Source: Marinobacter bohaiensis (GTDB lineage Bacteria > Pseudomonadota > Gammaproteobacteria > Pseudomonadales > Oleiphilaceae). Taken from it: 64,000 bases of DNA. The translations under genes and the position numbers were made by a program. The notes under the pieces were generated by a model. It saw only the letters and a list, made by a program, of their open reading frames with translations, had not been told where the DNA came from and did no database searches. The stretch lies in NCBI RefSeq assembly GCF_003258515.1, contig NZ_QGEH01000002.1:124001-188000 (forward strand), in the 5' to 3' direction. Of the stretch, positions 36,637 through 45,763 are shown in pieces (position 1 is the first letter of the stretch; every line of letters starts with the position of its first letter).

Positions 36637-37662
36637 ATGCGTGCATACTTTCATCCCGCGCAGGATTTGCATGTTCCGAAGACGTATTTCACGCGCGGCC
36701 AGATGCGCGAGCCACAGGAGGTTCCGGCGCGCACGGCGGAGATGATCGCCGGCCTGCACAGCCTCGAATTCGAGGTGCTCGAGCCCTGCGACCAGGGTGC
36801 CGGCCCCATCTCCAAAGTCCACGACCTGGGTTACCTCCGTTTCCTCGAATCCGCCCACCGGCGCTGGAAGGCGATTCCGGACGACTGGGGCGATGAGGTG
36901 ATGTCCAACATCTTCGTTCGCTCCCCCAACGCCATGCGCGGCATCCTCGCCGAAGCCGCCCGCTACCTGGCGGACGGCAGCTGCCCCATCGGCCCGGACA
37001 CCTGGAAAGCGGCCTACTGGTCCGCCCAGACCGCGCTGGGCGCCGCCGACGCCCTCAAGGCCGGCGACCGCAGCGCCTACGCCGTGTGCCGCCCGCCCGG
37101 ACACCACGCCCGCCGCGACGCCGCCGGCGGCTTCTGTTACCTCAACAACGCGGCCATCGCCGCCGAAGCCCTCAAGAAACGCTTCCCCCGGGTGGCCATC
37201 CTCGACACCGACATGCACCACGGTCAGGGGATCCAAGAAATCTTCTACGACCGGGACGACGTGCTCTACATTTCGATCCACGGGGACCCCACCAATTTCT
37301 ACCCCGTGGTCTCCGGTTACGAGGACGAACGCGGCGAAGGCAAGGGTTACGGCTACAACATCAATATGCCCATGCCCCATGGGTCCTCCGAGGACGACTT
37401 CTTCGAGAAACTGGAAGAAGCCATGATCGCCATCCGCCTGTTCCAGCCGGACGCGCTGATCCTCACCCTGGGCTTCGACATCTACAAGGACGACCCGCAG
37501 GCCAAGGTTTCTGTCAGCTCCGAAGGCTTTGCCCGGCTTGGCAAACGGATCGCGGCGCCGGCCCTGCCGACCCTGGTGATCCAGGAAGGCGGCTACGACA
37601 TCAGCACCCTCGCGGAGAACGTGCGCCAGTTCCTGCACGGGCTGGAGGGACGCTCACCCTGA
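36637..37662 (+). CDS. Acetylpolyamine amidohydrolase (class II histone-deacetylase-like)
   Basis: 341 residues, the size of Mycoplana/Pseudomonas acetylpolyamine amidohydrolases. Catalytic His156/His157 in RPPGHHARRDAAGGFCYLNN, zinc ligands Asp190 or Asp192 and His194 in ILDTDMHHGQG, a third in LGFDIYKDDP, and the transition-state Tyr in QEGGYDIS. It releases acetate from acetylputrescine, acetylcadaverine or similar. The start at 36637 has GGGAGG upstream and its own promoter. Divergent gabD suggests joint use in polyamine catabolism. Confidence 0.88.
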   Translation: MRAYFHPAQDLHVPKTYFTRGQMREPQEVPARTAEMIAGLHSLEFEVLEPCDQGAGPISKVHDLGYLRFLESAHRRWKAIPDDWGDEVMSNIFVRSPNAMRGILAEAARYLADGSCPIGPDTWKAAYWSAQTALGAADALKAGDRSAYAVCRPPGHHARRDAAGGFCYLNNAAIAAEALKKRFPRVAILDTDMHHGQGIQEIFYDRDDVLYISIHGDPTNFYPVVSGYEDERGEGKGYGYNINMPMPHGSSEDDFFEKLEEAMIAIRLFQPDALILTLGFDIYKDDPQAKVSVSSEGFARLGKRIAAPALPTLVIQEGGYDISTLAENVRQFLHGLEGRSP

Positions 37663-37807
37663 CGCCCCGGGCGACGGATTCAGGCACGGTGTTTGCTGAC
37701 TTTTCTCTACCTGAAGTGTGACCTGACGACAAAGGGCTTCAGATCCGGCAACAGGCTGGCTGAAGCGCGCTAAAAAGCACAATCAGGGGGCGGATGGTGG
37801 CCAGATC

Positions 37808-37841
37808 CGGTCACTGTCCTGTCACAGAGTGGGAGTACGCT
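37808..37841 (+). promoter_or_regulatory. Weak PHO-box-like repeat before the small charged gene
   Basis: CGGTCACTGTCCTGTCAC (37808-37825) has GTCAC half-sites spaced 11 bases (12 of 18 to consensus, with a GC-rich centre). TACGCT at 37836-37841 stands ten bases after, the same spacing as at the two good PHO boxes. Confidence 0.25.
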
Positions 37842-37906
37842 TTTGCTGACCGGATGAGGGATCCGGGACGCAATCGGGTTGGATTTTCCTAGGGAGGATG
37901 TGACAC

Positions 37907-38122
37907 GTGCGATCTTCAACAGCAAACACCGCCAACCAGCAACCGGTCGAATCCGTTCAGGCCGAAATTCTCTCCATTTTCGATCACCTGCAGCGCGATG
38001 AGCAGCGCGACCGCGAGAAAGCGGCCGCCAAGCGCCGTCTGGCCGCGCGCCGTGCGATCGAGCAGCACTTCGAGCGCAAGGCACTGGAAGATTCCATCCG
38101 CGACGGCTGGCTGGACGACTAA
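37907..38122 (+). CDS. Small charged protein, possibly PA3496 family
   Basis: 71 residues from a GTG start with GGGAGG upstream. Strongly charged and helical: FDHLQRDEQRDREKAAAKRRLAARRAIEQHFERKALEDSIRDGWLDD. The end (RR..IE..FE.K.L.D.I.D) resembles the PA3496-like putative envelope-integrity family, but the match is from memory and short. No signal peptide or membrane segment, so it is cytoplasmic or peripheral. A weak PHO-like repeat lies upstream. Confidence 0.6.
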   Translation: MRSSTANTANQQPVESVQAEILSIFDHLQRDEQRDREKAAAKRRLAARRAIEQHFERKALEDSIRDGWLDD

Positions 38123-38130
38123 CTGGGCCT

Positions 38131-38162
38131 GACGGCGGACGCCTCCGGGGCGCCCCGCCGTC
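38131..38162. terminator. Hairpin between convergent small gene and thiI
   Basis: Eight-base stem GACGGCGG/CCGCCGTC in the 46-base convergent gap; no T-run. Confidence 0.4.
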
Positions 38163-38168
38163 CCCGGA

Positions 38169-39617
38169 TCAGGCCGGGGCGTAGACGAGGATGTTGTCGC
38201 GACCGGTGGCCTTGAGATGGCCCGCGTGCATGCGGCTCATGGTCCCCTTGTCGCAGTAGAGGAGGTAACGCTGGTTGTCAGCCAGTTCCTCGACCCGCTG
38301 GTTCAGCTCGTAGAACGGAATGTGCAGGATTTCGTTGTTGGTCAGGTGCAGCGGCGAGCGCTCTTCCTCGTTGGGATGACGCACGTCGATCACCACATCA
38401 CCGACCGCCGGCGTCTGCACCAGCTCCACGTCTTCCGGGGTGCTGACCGTATCCAGGATCTTCTGGATCGGCGTTTCCACCCGATCCTCGATGGCCTGCT
38501 CGATCACCGCCATGTCCATCTTGGCTTCTTCCGCCTCAACCCGGTGCAGCTTGGCGCGGGTCACCGGCTTCTGGGAAATCACGCCACAGTACTCCGGCAT
38601 GTTGCGGGCGTAGCTCTCGGTGCCGATTTCGTCCGCCAGGCGGATGATGTCCACCTTATCCATGGTGATCAGCGGCCGCAGCACCACTTCCTCGCTGGCC
38701 CGATCCACCACGTTCAGGTTGGCCAGCGTCTGGCTGGACACCTGTGCCACCGCATCGCCGGTCACGATCGCCTTGCCCAGACCGGTGGCGGAAATCCGCG
38801 AGGCCACCTTCAGCATCATGCGTTTTAGGACGACGCCCATGTGACGGTGGTCCACGGAACGCATGATCTCACCGACCACGCCCTCGAACGGCACGGAAAT
38901 GAACTTCACCGAGTGGGAGGCGCCGTAACGCGACCACAGATAGTGTGCCACCTGCTTCACGCCCACCTCGTGGGCATCCCCACCCAGGTTGAAGAACAGG
39001 AAGTGGGTACGCAGACCGCGGCGCATGGTGAGGTAGGTGGCCACCGAGGAATCGTAGCCGCCGGACAGCAGGCTCACGGCCGTCTCCACGCTGCCCAGCG
39101 GATAGCCGCCCAGGCCTTCGAAACGACGCTCGACGATGTGGAAGCGGTCGTGGATGACCTCCACGCGCACCTGTTCGTCCGGGTTCTTGAGATCGACCCG
39201 CGCCGCGCCGGACTCGGCCAACAGCACGGCGCCTACCTGACGCTCCACGTCGGAAGAGGTAAACGGATGCTCGCCCGTGCGCCGCGCACGCACCGCAAAG
39301 GACTTGCCGTCCAGAGCCTGGCCCCAGATCGCCAGCGTGCGTTCGGCCACCTCGTCCAGGGTGGTCAGCGGGTAGTCGCGCACCTCGAGAAAGTTGCTGA
39401 TGCCGGGCACACAGCGCAGCAGGTCCACCAGGGGGGCGCTGTCGGCATCGTCGGGAACCCGCACATCGAGGCGATCCCAGTTGCCCTCCACCTTGATGCG
39501 CTCATCGGCGCGGCGAAGAATCTTGCTGACGTTCTGGCGGAGCTGGCGGATCTGCTGGCGGCGGACGGGCTTGCTCTTGATGGCCACTTCCGCACTGGGT
39601 CGAATCAGGAAATTCAT
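38169..39617 (-). CDS. thiI: tRNA 4-thiouridine synthase ThiI with rhodanese domain
   Basis: From the ATG at 39617 the protein has 482 residues, identical to E. coli ThiI. Order: ferredoxin-like and THUMP domains (1-165), PP-loop AANH domain with SGGYDSSVATYL, and a C-terminal rhodanese with active Cys455 in LLYCDKGTMS. It adds sulfur to U8 of tRNA and, through the rhodanese part, to ThiS for thiamine. The frame is open further upstream but lacks the family N-terminus. Confidence 0.95.
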   Translation of the reverse strand: MNFLIRPSAEVAIKSKPVRRQQIRQLRQNVSKILRRADERIKVEGNWDRLDVRVPDDADSAPLVDLLRCVPGISNFLEVRDYPLTTLDEVAERTLAIWGQALDGKSFAVRARRTGEHPFTSSDVERQVGAVLLAESGAARVDLKNPDEQVRVEVIHDRFHIVERRFEGLGGYPLGSVETAVSLLSGGYDSSVATYLTMRRGLRTHFLFFNLGGDAHEVGVKQVAHYLWSRYGASHSVKFISVPFEGVVGEIMRSVDHRHMGVVLKRMMLKVASRISATGLGKAIVTGDAVAQVSSQTLANLNVVDRASEEVVLRPLITMDKVDIIRLADEIGTESYARNMPEYCGVISQKPVTRAKLHRVEAEEAKMDMAVIEQAIEDRVETPIQKILDTVSTPEDVELVQTPAVGDVVIDVRHPNEEERSPLHLTNNEILHIPFYELNQRVEELADNQRYLLYCDKGTMSRMHAGHLKATGRDNILVYAPA

Positions 39618-39818
39618 GCTGAAAAGTTCGGTCGCTTGGTGAAAAAAGCAGCAGTTTACCGATTTGCCCCGACAAAGAAAAATAGGGAACCGCCGAAGCC
39701 GCCGCCTGACTCGTGCAGGGACACTGATCACCCGGCCGCAAAACCGTTACACTCAGGGTAAGACCGGTGGCCCATCGGCCGGACGGTCGCTCCCCAGTCA
39801 CCAAATGGACGACATTAC

Positions 39819-41192
39819 ATGGCGCAGGAAACCATCAATGCCCTGGTCTCACCCGAGGGCAGCCTGGAGATCCTTTCCAGTCACGAAGTGAACCGCCTCA
39901 AGGATAAAAGCGAGGGCGGGCTGTATCGCCTGTTTCGCCAGTGTGCGCTGGCCGTCATGAACATCGGCACCGACACCGACGACTGCAAGAACCTGATGGA
40001 GCAGCACGCGGATTTCGACATCCGTCTGGTGCCCCAACCCCGTGGCCTTAAACTGGAGCTGATCAACGCCCCGGCCCAGGCGTTTGTCGACGGCGAAATG
40101 CTGCGCGGCATCCGCGAGCACCTGTTCTCGGTGTTACGCGATATCATCTACGCCCACTCCATCGTCAGTAACTACCCCGGCCTCAAACGCGACGACCCCG
40201 ACACGGTCACCAACCTGATCTTCCACGTGCTGCGCAATGCGCGAGTGATGCACGCCGGCCGCCAGCCAGACCTGGTGGTGTGCTGGGGCGGCCACTCCAT
40301 CGGGCGCGAGGAATACGTCTACAGCAAGGAGGTGGGCCACGAACTGGGCCTGCGCGGGCTGAGCATCTGCACCGGCTGCGGGCCGGGCGCCATGAAGGGC
40401 CCGATGAAAGGCGCGACCATTGGCCACGCCAAACAGCGGGTCAAGTCCGGGCGCTACATCGGCATCACCGAACCGGGCATCATCGGCGCGGAACCGCCCA
40501 ACCCGATCGTCAACGAACTGGTGATCATGCCGGACATCGAGAAGCGCCTGGAAGCCTTCGTCCGCGTCGGACACGGCATCATCGTGTTCCCCGGCGGCGT
40601 GGGCACAGCCGAGGAGATCCTCTATCTGCTGGGCATCCTGCTGCACCCGGACAACCGCGACCTGCCCTTCCCGCTGGTGTTCACCGGCCTGCCGGAGAAC
40701 GCGGAGTACTTCGAGATGATCGACCGCTTCATCCGCAACGCCCTGGGCGAGGAAGCCGCGGCGCGCTACCAGATCATCATCGACGATCCGGAAAAGGTGG
40801 CCCAGGCCATGAAACAGGGCATGCACGAAGTGCAGTCGTTCCGGCGCACCAACCAGGACGCGTACTACTTCAACTGGATGCTCAAGATCGACCCGGTGTT
40901 CCAGGCGCCGTTCGAGCCCACCCACGAGAGCATGCGATCGCTGGAACTGCACCGCAACCAGCCGGCGCACCTGATCGCCGCCAACCTGCGCAAGGCCTTC
41001 AGCGGCATCGTCGCCGGCAACGTCAAGGAACAGGGGGTGCGTCAGGTGGAAGAGCACGGCCCGTTCGAAATCGCCGGCGACCCGGAGCTGCTGCAACCGC
41101 TGGAAGAGCTGCTGACGGCGTTCGTGCAGCAAAACCGGATGAAGCTGCCGGGGGCGGCGTACAAGCCGAGCTACCGGATTGTGAATCCGTAA
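39819..41192 (+). CDS. ppnN: Nucleotide 5'-monophosphate nucleosidase PpnN (YgdH)
   Basis: 457 residues. Cleaves purine and pyrimidine mononucleotides to base and ribose-5-phosphate and is stimulated by (p)ppGpp in E. coli. An N-terminal regulatory region (MAQETINALVSPEGSLEILSSHEV) precedes the LOG-type Rossmann domain with CTGCGPGAMKGPMKGA and the signature VFPGGVGTAEEILY. Length and both termini match the E. coli protein. Confidence 0.93.
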   Translation: MAQETINALVSPEGSLEILSSHEVNRLKDKSEGGLYRLFRQCALAVMNIGTDTDDCKNLMEQHADFDIRLVPQPRGLKLELINAPAQAFVDGEMLRGIREHLFSVLRDIIYAHSIVSNYPGLKRDDPDTVTNLIFHVLRNARVMHAGRQPDLVVCWGGHSIGREEYVYSKEVGHELGLRGLSICTGCGPGAMKGPMKGATIGHAKQRVKSGRYIGITEPGIIGAEPPNPIVNELVIMPDIEKRLEAFVRVGHGIIVFPGGVGTAEEILYLLGILLHPDNRDLPFPLVFTGLPENAEYFEMIDRFIRNALGEEAAARYQIIIDDPEKVAQAMKQGMHEVQSFRRTNQDAYYFNWMLKIDPVFQAPFEPTHESMRSLELHRNQPAHLIAANLRKAFSGIVAGNVKEQGVRQVEEHGPFEIAGDPELLQPLEELLTAFVQQNRMKLPGAAYKPSYRIVNP

Positions 41193-41349
41193 TCGGGCAA
41201 ACCAGTGCTTTACGGCGGCCGCCCGGAGGCCGAATGGAAGCGGATGGAGGCCGTCCATTCGCTTCGCGCCGGAACGGGTCGTCCTGTCAGGCGAAAACAC
41301 CAACATGTCTGCCCGTCCCGTGACGGGAGACATGCCTGGATACCGGCGC

Positions 41350-41676
41350 TTACTCCTTGGCCGCCGGCAGGTTGGCGTAGTAAGCCGCCAGGTTGGCGAT
41401 GTCCTGATCGTTCAGGGCCGCCGCCTGGGCCTGCATCACCGCCGCCTGGCCGCCCTGGCGCTGGCCGGCCTTGTACGCTTTCATGGCCGTGACCAGATAC
41501 TGCTCGTTCTGGCCCGCCAGGTTGGGATAGGTGGGAATCTGGGCGTGCCCGTCCTGACCGTGACAGGCGGCGCACACCGCCGCTTTCTGTTTACCCGCCT
41601 CGGCGTCACCCGCCGCCTGGGCGGCCACCGGAAGCACCGATACGGCAAGCATCGGTAACGTGTACATCCACTTCAT
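41350..41676 (-). CDS. Class I c-type cytochrome, periplasmic
   Basis: 108 residues: signal peptide to about residue 22 (AAQAAG), one heme site CAACH (Cys35, Cys38, His39), [24 protein letters not shown] and a Met near 80 as likely sixth ligand. It is of the small soluble c5/c553/c4-half type that shuttles electrons to oxidases or peroxidases. No cytochrome oxidase is adjacent. The start is preceded by GAGGG. Confidence 0.9.
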   Translation of the reverse strand: MKWMYTLPMLAVSVLPVAAQAAGDAEAGKQKAAVCAACHGQDGHAQIPTYPNLAGQNEQYLVTAMKAYKAGQRQGGQAAVMQAQAAALNDQDIANLAAYYANLPAAKE

Positions 41677-42023
41677 AAAAAGCCCTCAATCTGGTCTCTC
41701 TGGGTGATCCCTGGTGCCCATGCAATCGATTTGCGGCATCCAGCGACCCCGTGATTCTTCTGTTGGAATCGTCGTTGTTGGCACAAAGCTTATACCACAG
41801 GGCAGAAGTCCCGATAAATCCGCCACTTGATGTGGGCTTTTGGTCGTAGAGCGAATTCGACCTTGGTCGCATTCATCGCCACCGGGCCGGAGTGACATCG
41901 TGAGGGCAAGCTGGCCCCCTGTACGCCGCCCCGCAACCGGGTATGCTGTAGGGCTGGCCGCACCGGAACGAACCGGCCGGATGACACCGCCCAGGCGCAC
42001 TGTTTCAGGAGTACCGTCTATTC
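41677..42023. other. Divergent promoter region between cytochrome c and the CoA hydrolase-like gene
   Basis: 347 bases. Toward the cytochrome there is an extended -10, TGGTATAAG on the minus strand near 41790. Toward the hydrolase, TATGCT near 41942 is a weak -10. Two open frames cross the region but lack ribosome sites and family features. No structured RNA is evident. Confidence 0.5.
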
Positions 42024-43130
42024 ATGTCCATTCGCACTGAAGTCCGCCCCTGCACCGAAGGCCAGATCGGCCTGATCACCCTGGACGCTCCGCGCAGCCT
42101 CAACGCGCTGTCGGAGCCCATGATCCGCCAGATGCAGGCCACCCTGGACCAGTGGGCGCAGGATCCCTCCGTGTGCCTGGTGCTTATCTCCGGTGAAGGC
42201 GACAAAGGCTTCTGCGCCGGCGGCGATATCCGCCAACTGCACCAGGCCATCGATGCCGGGCAGGGCGACAGCCACGCGATCCAGTATTTCGCCGCCGAGT
42301 ACCGGCTGGATTACACCCTGCACCGCTATCCCAAACCGCTGGTGTGCTGGGCCCACGGCCTGACCCTGGGTGGCGGCCTGGGCCTGCTGGCCGGCAGCCG
42401 CTACCGACTGGTCTCGCCCTCGGCGCAGCTGGCGATGCCGGAAATCAGCATCGGCCTGTTCCCGGACGTGGGCGCCGGCTATTTCCTCAATCGCCTGCCG
42501 GAAGGCATCGGCCTGTTCCTGGGCCTGACCGGCGCGCGCCTGAACCAGAGCGACGCCCTGCGCATCGGCCTGGCCGACCTGGCGGTGGCGGATGAGAAAC
42601 CCGATGCCCTGATCCAGCGCATCGTCGACACCCGCTGGACCGGCGACCGCGCCGCCGACGACAACCGCCTGTATCGCCTGCTCAACCGGTTCGCCGTGGA
42701 GCAGGCCCCCACCCTGCCGGACAGCCACCTGGCCGACCACGAACAGCGCATCGCCCAGCTGTGCCGTGGCGAATCACTGCCGGAAGTGGTGCACAAGCTG
42801 ACTGGGGAGGACGCCGAAGACGACTGGTGGCAAACGGCCATCGCCAACCTGGAGAAGGGCTGCCCCACCACCGCCTGGCTGGTGTGGGAGCAACTGCGCC
42901 GGGCCCGGCAGCTTTCGCTGAAGGAAATCTTCCGCATGGAGCTGGTGATGGCGGTGCGCTGCTGCGCTGAAGGCGACCTGCGCGAAGGCATCCGCGCGCG
43001 GGTGATCGACAAGGACCAGAACCCGCAGTGGCAGTTCGGCCGCGTCGATGCGGTGCCGGTCGAGCACGTGGAGCGTCACTTCACCGCGCCCTGGCTGCCG
43101 GCGGACGATCCCCTGGGGGATCTCCACTGA
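42024..43130 (+). CDS. Crotonase-fold protein, 3-hydroxyisobutyryl-CoA hydrolase-like
   Basis: 368 residues, longer than simple enoyl-CoA hydratases and fitting 3-hydroxyisobutyryl-CoA hydrolase of valine breakdown. Features: FCAGGDIRQLHQA (oxyanion hole), GLTLGGGLGLLAGSRYRLVSPSAQLAMPEISIGLFPDVGAGYFLNRLP with the catalytic Glu in PEISIG, and a C-terminal helical region with MELVMAVRCCAEGDLREGIRARVIDKDQNPQW typical of this branch. No valine-pathway gene is adjacent. Confidence 0.85.
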   Translation: MSIRTEVRPCTEGQIGLITLDAPRSLNALSEPMIRQMQATLDQWAQDPSVCLVLISGEGDKGFCAGGDIRQLHQAIDAGQGDSHAIQYFAAEYRLDYTLHRYPKPLVCWAHGLTLGGGLGLLAGSRYRLVSPSAQLAMPEISIGLFPDVGAGYFLNRLPEGIGLFLGLTGARLNQSDALRIGLADLAVADEKPDALIQRIVDTRWTGDRAADDNRLYRLLNRFAVEQAPTLPDSHLADHEQRIAQLCRGESLPEVVHKLTGEDAEDDWWQTAIANLEKGCPTTAWLVWEQLRRARQLSLKEIFRMELVMAVRCCAEGDLREGIRARVIDKDQNPQWQFGRVDAVPVEHVERHFTAPWLPADDPLGDLH

Positions 43131-43137
43131 ACGCCAG

Positions 43138-45288
43138 CTATCCCGCCGGCGTATCGACCTGATCCAGCAGCTGGCGGGCCAGACGCCGCAGCGTCTGTTC
43201 GCCGTCACGCCGCCCCTGACACAACCCGGCGGCCTGCAGATCGGCCCAGCCCCAACCCTGCAGGATCGCGCGGCACCAGAGCGCGCCGTCGTCGTGATCC
43301 AGCAGCGTGCGGACCACGCCCGGCTGTCCGGTCAGCCGCTGCAGCGGCAGGCGCGACAGCTCGAACAGCCGATAACCGTCGGCAAACGCCGCCAACTCCA
43401 CGTGATCCATGGCCCCGAGGGCGTCGGTGTGCAGCCAGGAGCCACTCAATGACAGCGCCAGCGTCGCCTCCAGTTCCGTAAACTCCCGCGCCAGCAGCAG
43501 CGGCCAGTGCTCCGAGAACCGCTGTTGCAGCGTCTGTTGCAGCACCGCCCCTTCCTGGGTCAGCGCCAGACTCATCTGCAGGGTGTGTTCGCCACTGCTG
43601 GCGGACCGGTGCAGCCCCAGGCGCAACGGGTGCATGCCCGCCCGGCGCCAGAAGCCCAGCAGCGGACCGGTCACGCCGAAGCTGGTGCCCAGCAGATCGG
43701 AGCCTTCCCGCTGGGCGTTCTGGGTAGCGGCGCTCAGCAACCGGCGCCCGATGCCCCGGCGGCGCAGTTCCGGCACCACCGCAATCCGCACCACCCGGTC
43801 GATCTGCAGGCTGGCCACCGCCGCGATGCCACCGTGGCTGGCCAGGGACTGCGCCAGCAGATGCCCGCGAATCCGGCGCTCGCCGCGCATGACCCGGCGC
43901 GCCAGTTCCGGCGGCAACCCACCCTCGCGACTGGCCCAGAGCACGCCGACGACCGGTCCGTCGTCTCCGCCTTCGCGCGCCAGCCAGCTGCGCGCGCCGG
44001 TATCGTCCAGCCACTGGCGCAGGTCCGCCGGCGTGGTGCGGTAGTGGGCATCGGTGAGCAACCCGAAGGCCTGGGCCAGGGTGACGGCGTCCGCCTCCGA
44101 CGGCTGCCAGGGATAGATGCCCACCTCCGCGTCCGCCGGCGTTGCCGCGACGCTGTCGGCATCCAGCAGGAACAGGTCGTTGACCAGGGCTTCGAACGGA
44201 TCGCCCTCGGCCCAGCGGATCGGCTGGTTCAACCGACACGGGCGCCACTGGGGCGTGTGCCGGTCCAGCGCCGCCCGGAAGCGCACGTCAAACCCGCGCC
44301 CGGTGCCTTCATAGCCGTGAACGGTGGTGGCAAACACCACCCGGGGCCAGCCGGTGAGAATGGCTTCCAGCATCGGCGCGGGCAGCCCAGCCGCCTCGTC
44401 CACCAGCACCAGGCCCGCTTCGGGCCGTTCCCGCAGCAGCACGTCCGGCGGCACGAAGCGCAGCTCGCGCTCGCCGTCGCTCAGCGCCAGGCCGCTGCGT
44501 TCGGCCTCCGGCCAGCTTTCGGCCGCCGCTGTCATCAGCGTCTCCACCGCCTCGGCCTGGGGCGCGGTCACCAGCACCCGTTGCCACTTGTCCTGCAGCA
44601 GACGGGCGGCGGCGCGCCCCAGCGCGGTGGATTTGCCCCGGCCCCGATCGGCCCGCACCACCAGCGGGCGGCGTCGGCGGCCGCGGCCGGTCTGGTCGAT
44701 GGCATCGATGGCGGCGATCTGATCGGCGCTGTCGGCCAGGGCAAACGCCTCACGCCGGGGACGCACCGACAGCGACCCCCACTGACCATCGGCGTCGAGC
44801 CGGACCACGGCGGGATGGTTTGCCAGCGTCTGCGCAAGGCGGGCCAGGAACGGGTGATCGCCGGGACGATCCAGACCGGTGCGGGCGTAATCCGGATCGG
44901 CGAACTGTGGCCAGTCGGCGCGGGGCGGCATCAGCCAGATGAACAGGGCACCGGCGCCGAGGGTGCCCATCAGGGCCGCCAGGCTGTCCGGCGGGTTGCC
45001 GTGCCAGCCGTCCCAGATCACCAGATCCAGCTCCCGGCCCAGCCAACGGCTGGCCTTGAGGGCACCGGTCACGGGCAAGACGTCGTCCGCGGCAGCGGCC
45101 GGATCACCCACCCACAGACGGCGGCTGGCCGGCAGGTGACCGCACAGATGACGCGCGTAGGCCCGGGCAGTGTCCGGATCGGATTCGATCAGCAGCAACC
45201 GGCGCTCACCGGCGTGACGCAGCAGGCCGCACCAGCGCTGGATATCGTCCGGCTGCGGCCAGCCGGTGGGCAGAGACGGCGTGGCCAC
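43138..45288 (-). CDS. tmcA: tRNA(Met) cytidine acetyltransferase TmcA
   Basis: 716 residues. Makes N4-acetylcytidine at the wobble position of elongator tRNA-Met using acetyl-CoA and ATP. Order: N-terminal DUF1726 region, an RNA-helicase-like ATPase with Walker A RADRGRGKST and VLVDEAAGLP, a GNAT domain with VVPELRRRGIGRRLL, and a tRNA-binding tail. It starts at GTG five bases behind the DUF2237 gene, so the two are translationally linked. It converges on the crotonase-fold gene with a seven-base gap. Confidence 0.93.
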   Translation of the reverse strand: MATPSLPTGWPQPDDIQRWCGLLRHAGERRLLLIESDPDTARAYARHLCGHLPASRRLWVGDPAAAADDVLPVTGALKASRWLGRELDLVIWDGWHGNPPDSLAALMGTLGAGALFIWLMPPRADWPQFADPDYARTGLDRPGDHPFLARLAQTLANHPAVVRLDADGQWGSLSVRPRREAFALADSADQIAAIDAIDQTGRGRRRRPLVVRADRGRGKSTALGRAAARLLQDKWQRVLVTAPQAEAVETLMTAAAESWPEAERSGLALSDGERELRFVPPDVLLRERPEAGLVLVDEAAGLPAPMLEAILTGWPRVVFATTVHGYEGTGRGFDVRFRAALDRHTPQWRPCRLNQPIRWAEGDPFEALVNDLFLLDADSVAATPADAEVGIYPWQPSEADAVTLAQAFGLLTDAHYRTTPADLRQWLDDTGARSWLAREGGDDGPVVGVLWASREGGLPPELARRVMRGERRIRGHLLAQSLASHGGIAAVASLQIDRVVRIAVVPELRRRGIGRRLLSAATQNAQREGSDLLGTSFGVTGPLLGFWRRAGMHPLRLGLHRSASSGEHTLQMSLALTQEGAVLQQTLQQRFSEHWPLLLAREFTELEATLALSLSGSWLHTDALGAMDHVELAAFADGYRLFELSRLPLQRLTGQPGVVRTLLDHDDGALWCRAILQGWGWADLQAAGLCQGRRDGEQTLRRLARQLLDQVDTPAG

Positions 45289-45292
45289 TCGC

Positions 45293-45676
45293 TCAGCTCA
45301 GATCGACCGCGTGACGCTTCAGGGCGTCGAGGTCGCAATGCGCCAGGGCGGCCTGGTGTGTGGCACGCAGTCGCACCCGGGGCGCCTGCCCGGCGTTGAA
45401 CGCCTCCTGCCAGCGACCGGCGCACAGGCACCAGGGATCGCCCGCGCGCAGGCCCGGGAAGCCGAACTCCGGACGCGGTGTGGACAGGTCGTTGCCGCGC
45501 GCCCGGGAGAACTCGAGAAAATCGTCGGTGACCACGGCGCACACGGCATGAACCCCGAAATCGTCCGGGCCGACGTTGCAGCAGCCATCGCGATAGAAAC
45601 CGGTCTTGGGATCGTAGCCGCAAGCCTCCAGGGGTTCGCCCAGTACGTTGCGTGCGTCGTTTTGTGCTTGCTCCAT
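45293..45676 (-). CDS. DUF2237 family protein
   Basis: 127 residues. The typical family pattern is clear: NVLGEPLEACGYDPKTGFYRDGCCNVGPDDFGVHAVCAVVTDDFLEFSRARGNDLSTP and PGLRAGDPWCLCAGRWQEA. Cysteines (Cys19, the CC pair, WCLC) are conserved in the family and might bind a metal. Function unknown. It precedes tmcA closely and is divergent from the UvrD-like helicase with an 87-base gap that must hold both promoters. Confidence 0.88.
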   Translation of the reverse strand: MEQAQNDARNVLGEPLEACGYDPKTGFYRDGCCNVGPDDFGVHAVCAVVTDDFLEFSRARGNDLSTPRPEFGFPGLRAGDPWCLCAGRWQEAFNAGQAPRVRLRATHQAALAHCDLDALKRHAVDLS

Positions 45677-45763
45677 GATCGTGCCTCCTGACCGAGCGTT
45701 TTTGCGGAATCCGGGGGGAATCCATTATGGATGAGCGCCCGGGACCATGCCAGAATAGCGCCC

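Noticed and set aside
41606-42000. Small open frames between cytochrome c and the CoA hydrolase-like gene
   Set aside because: No ribosome site, no conserved motif, and composition typical of GC-driven open frames.
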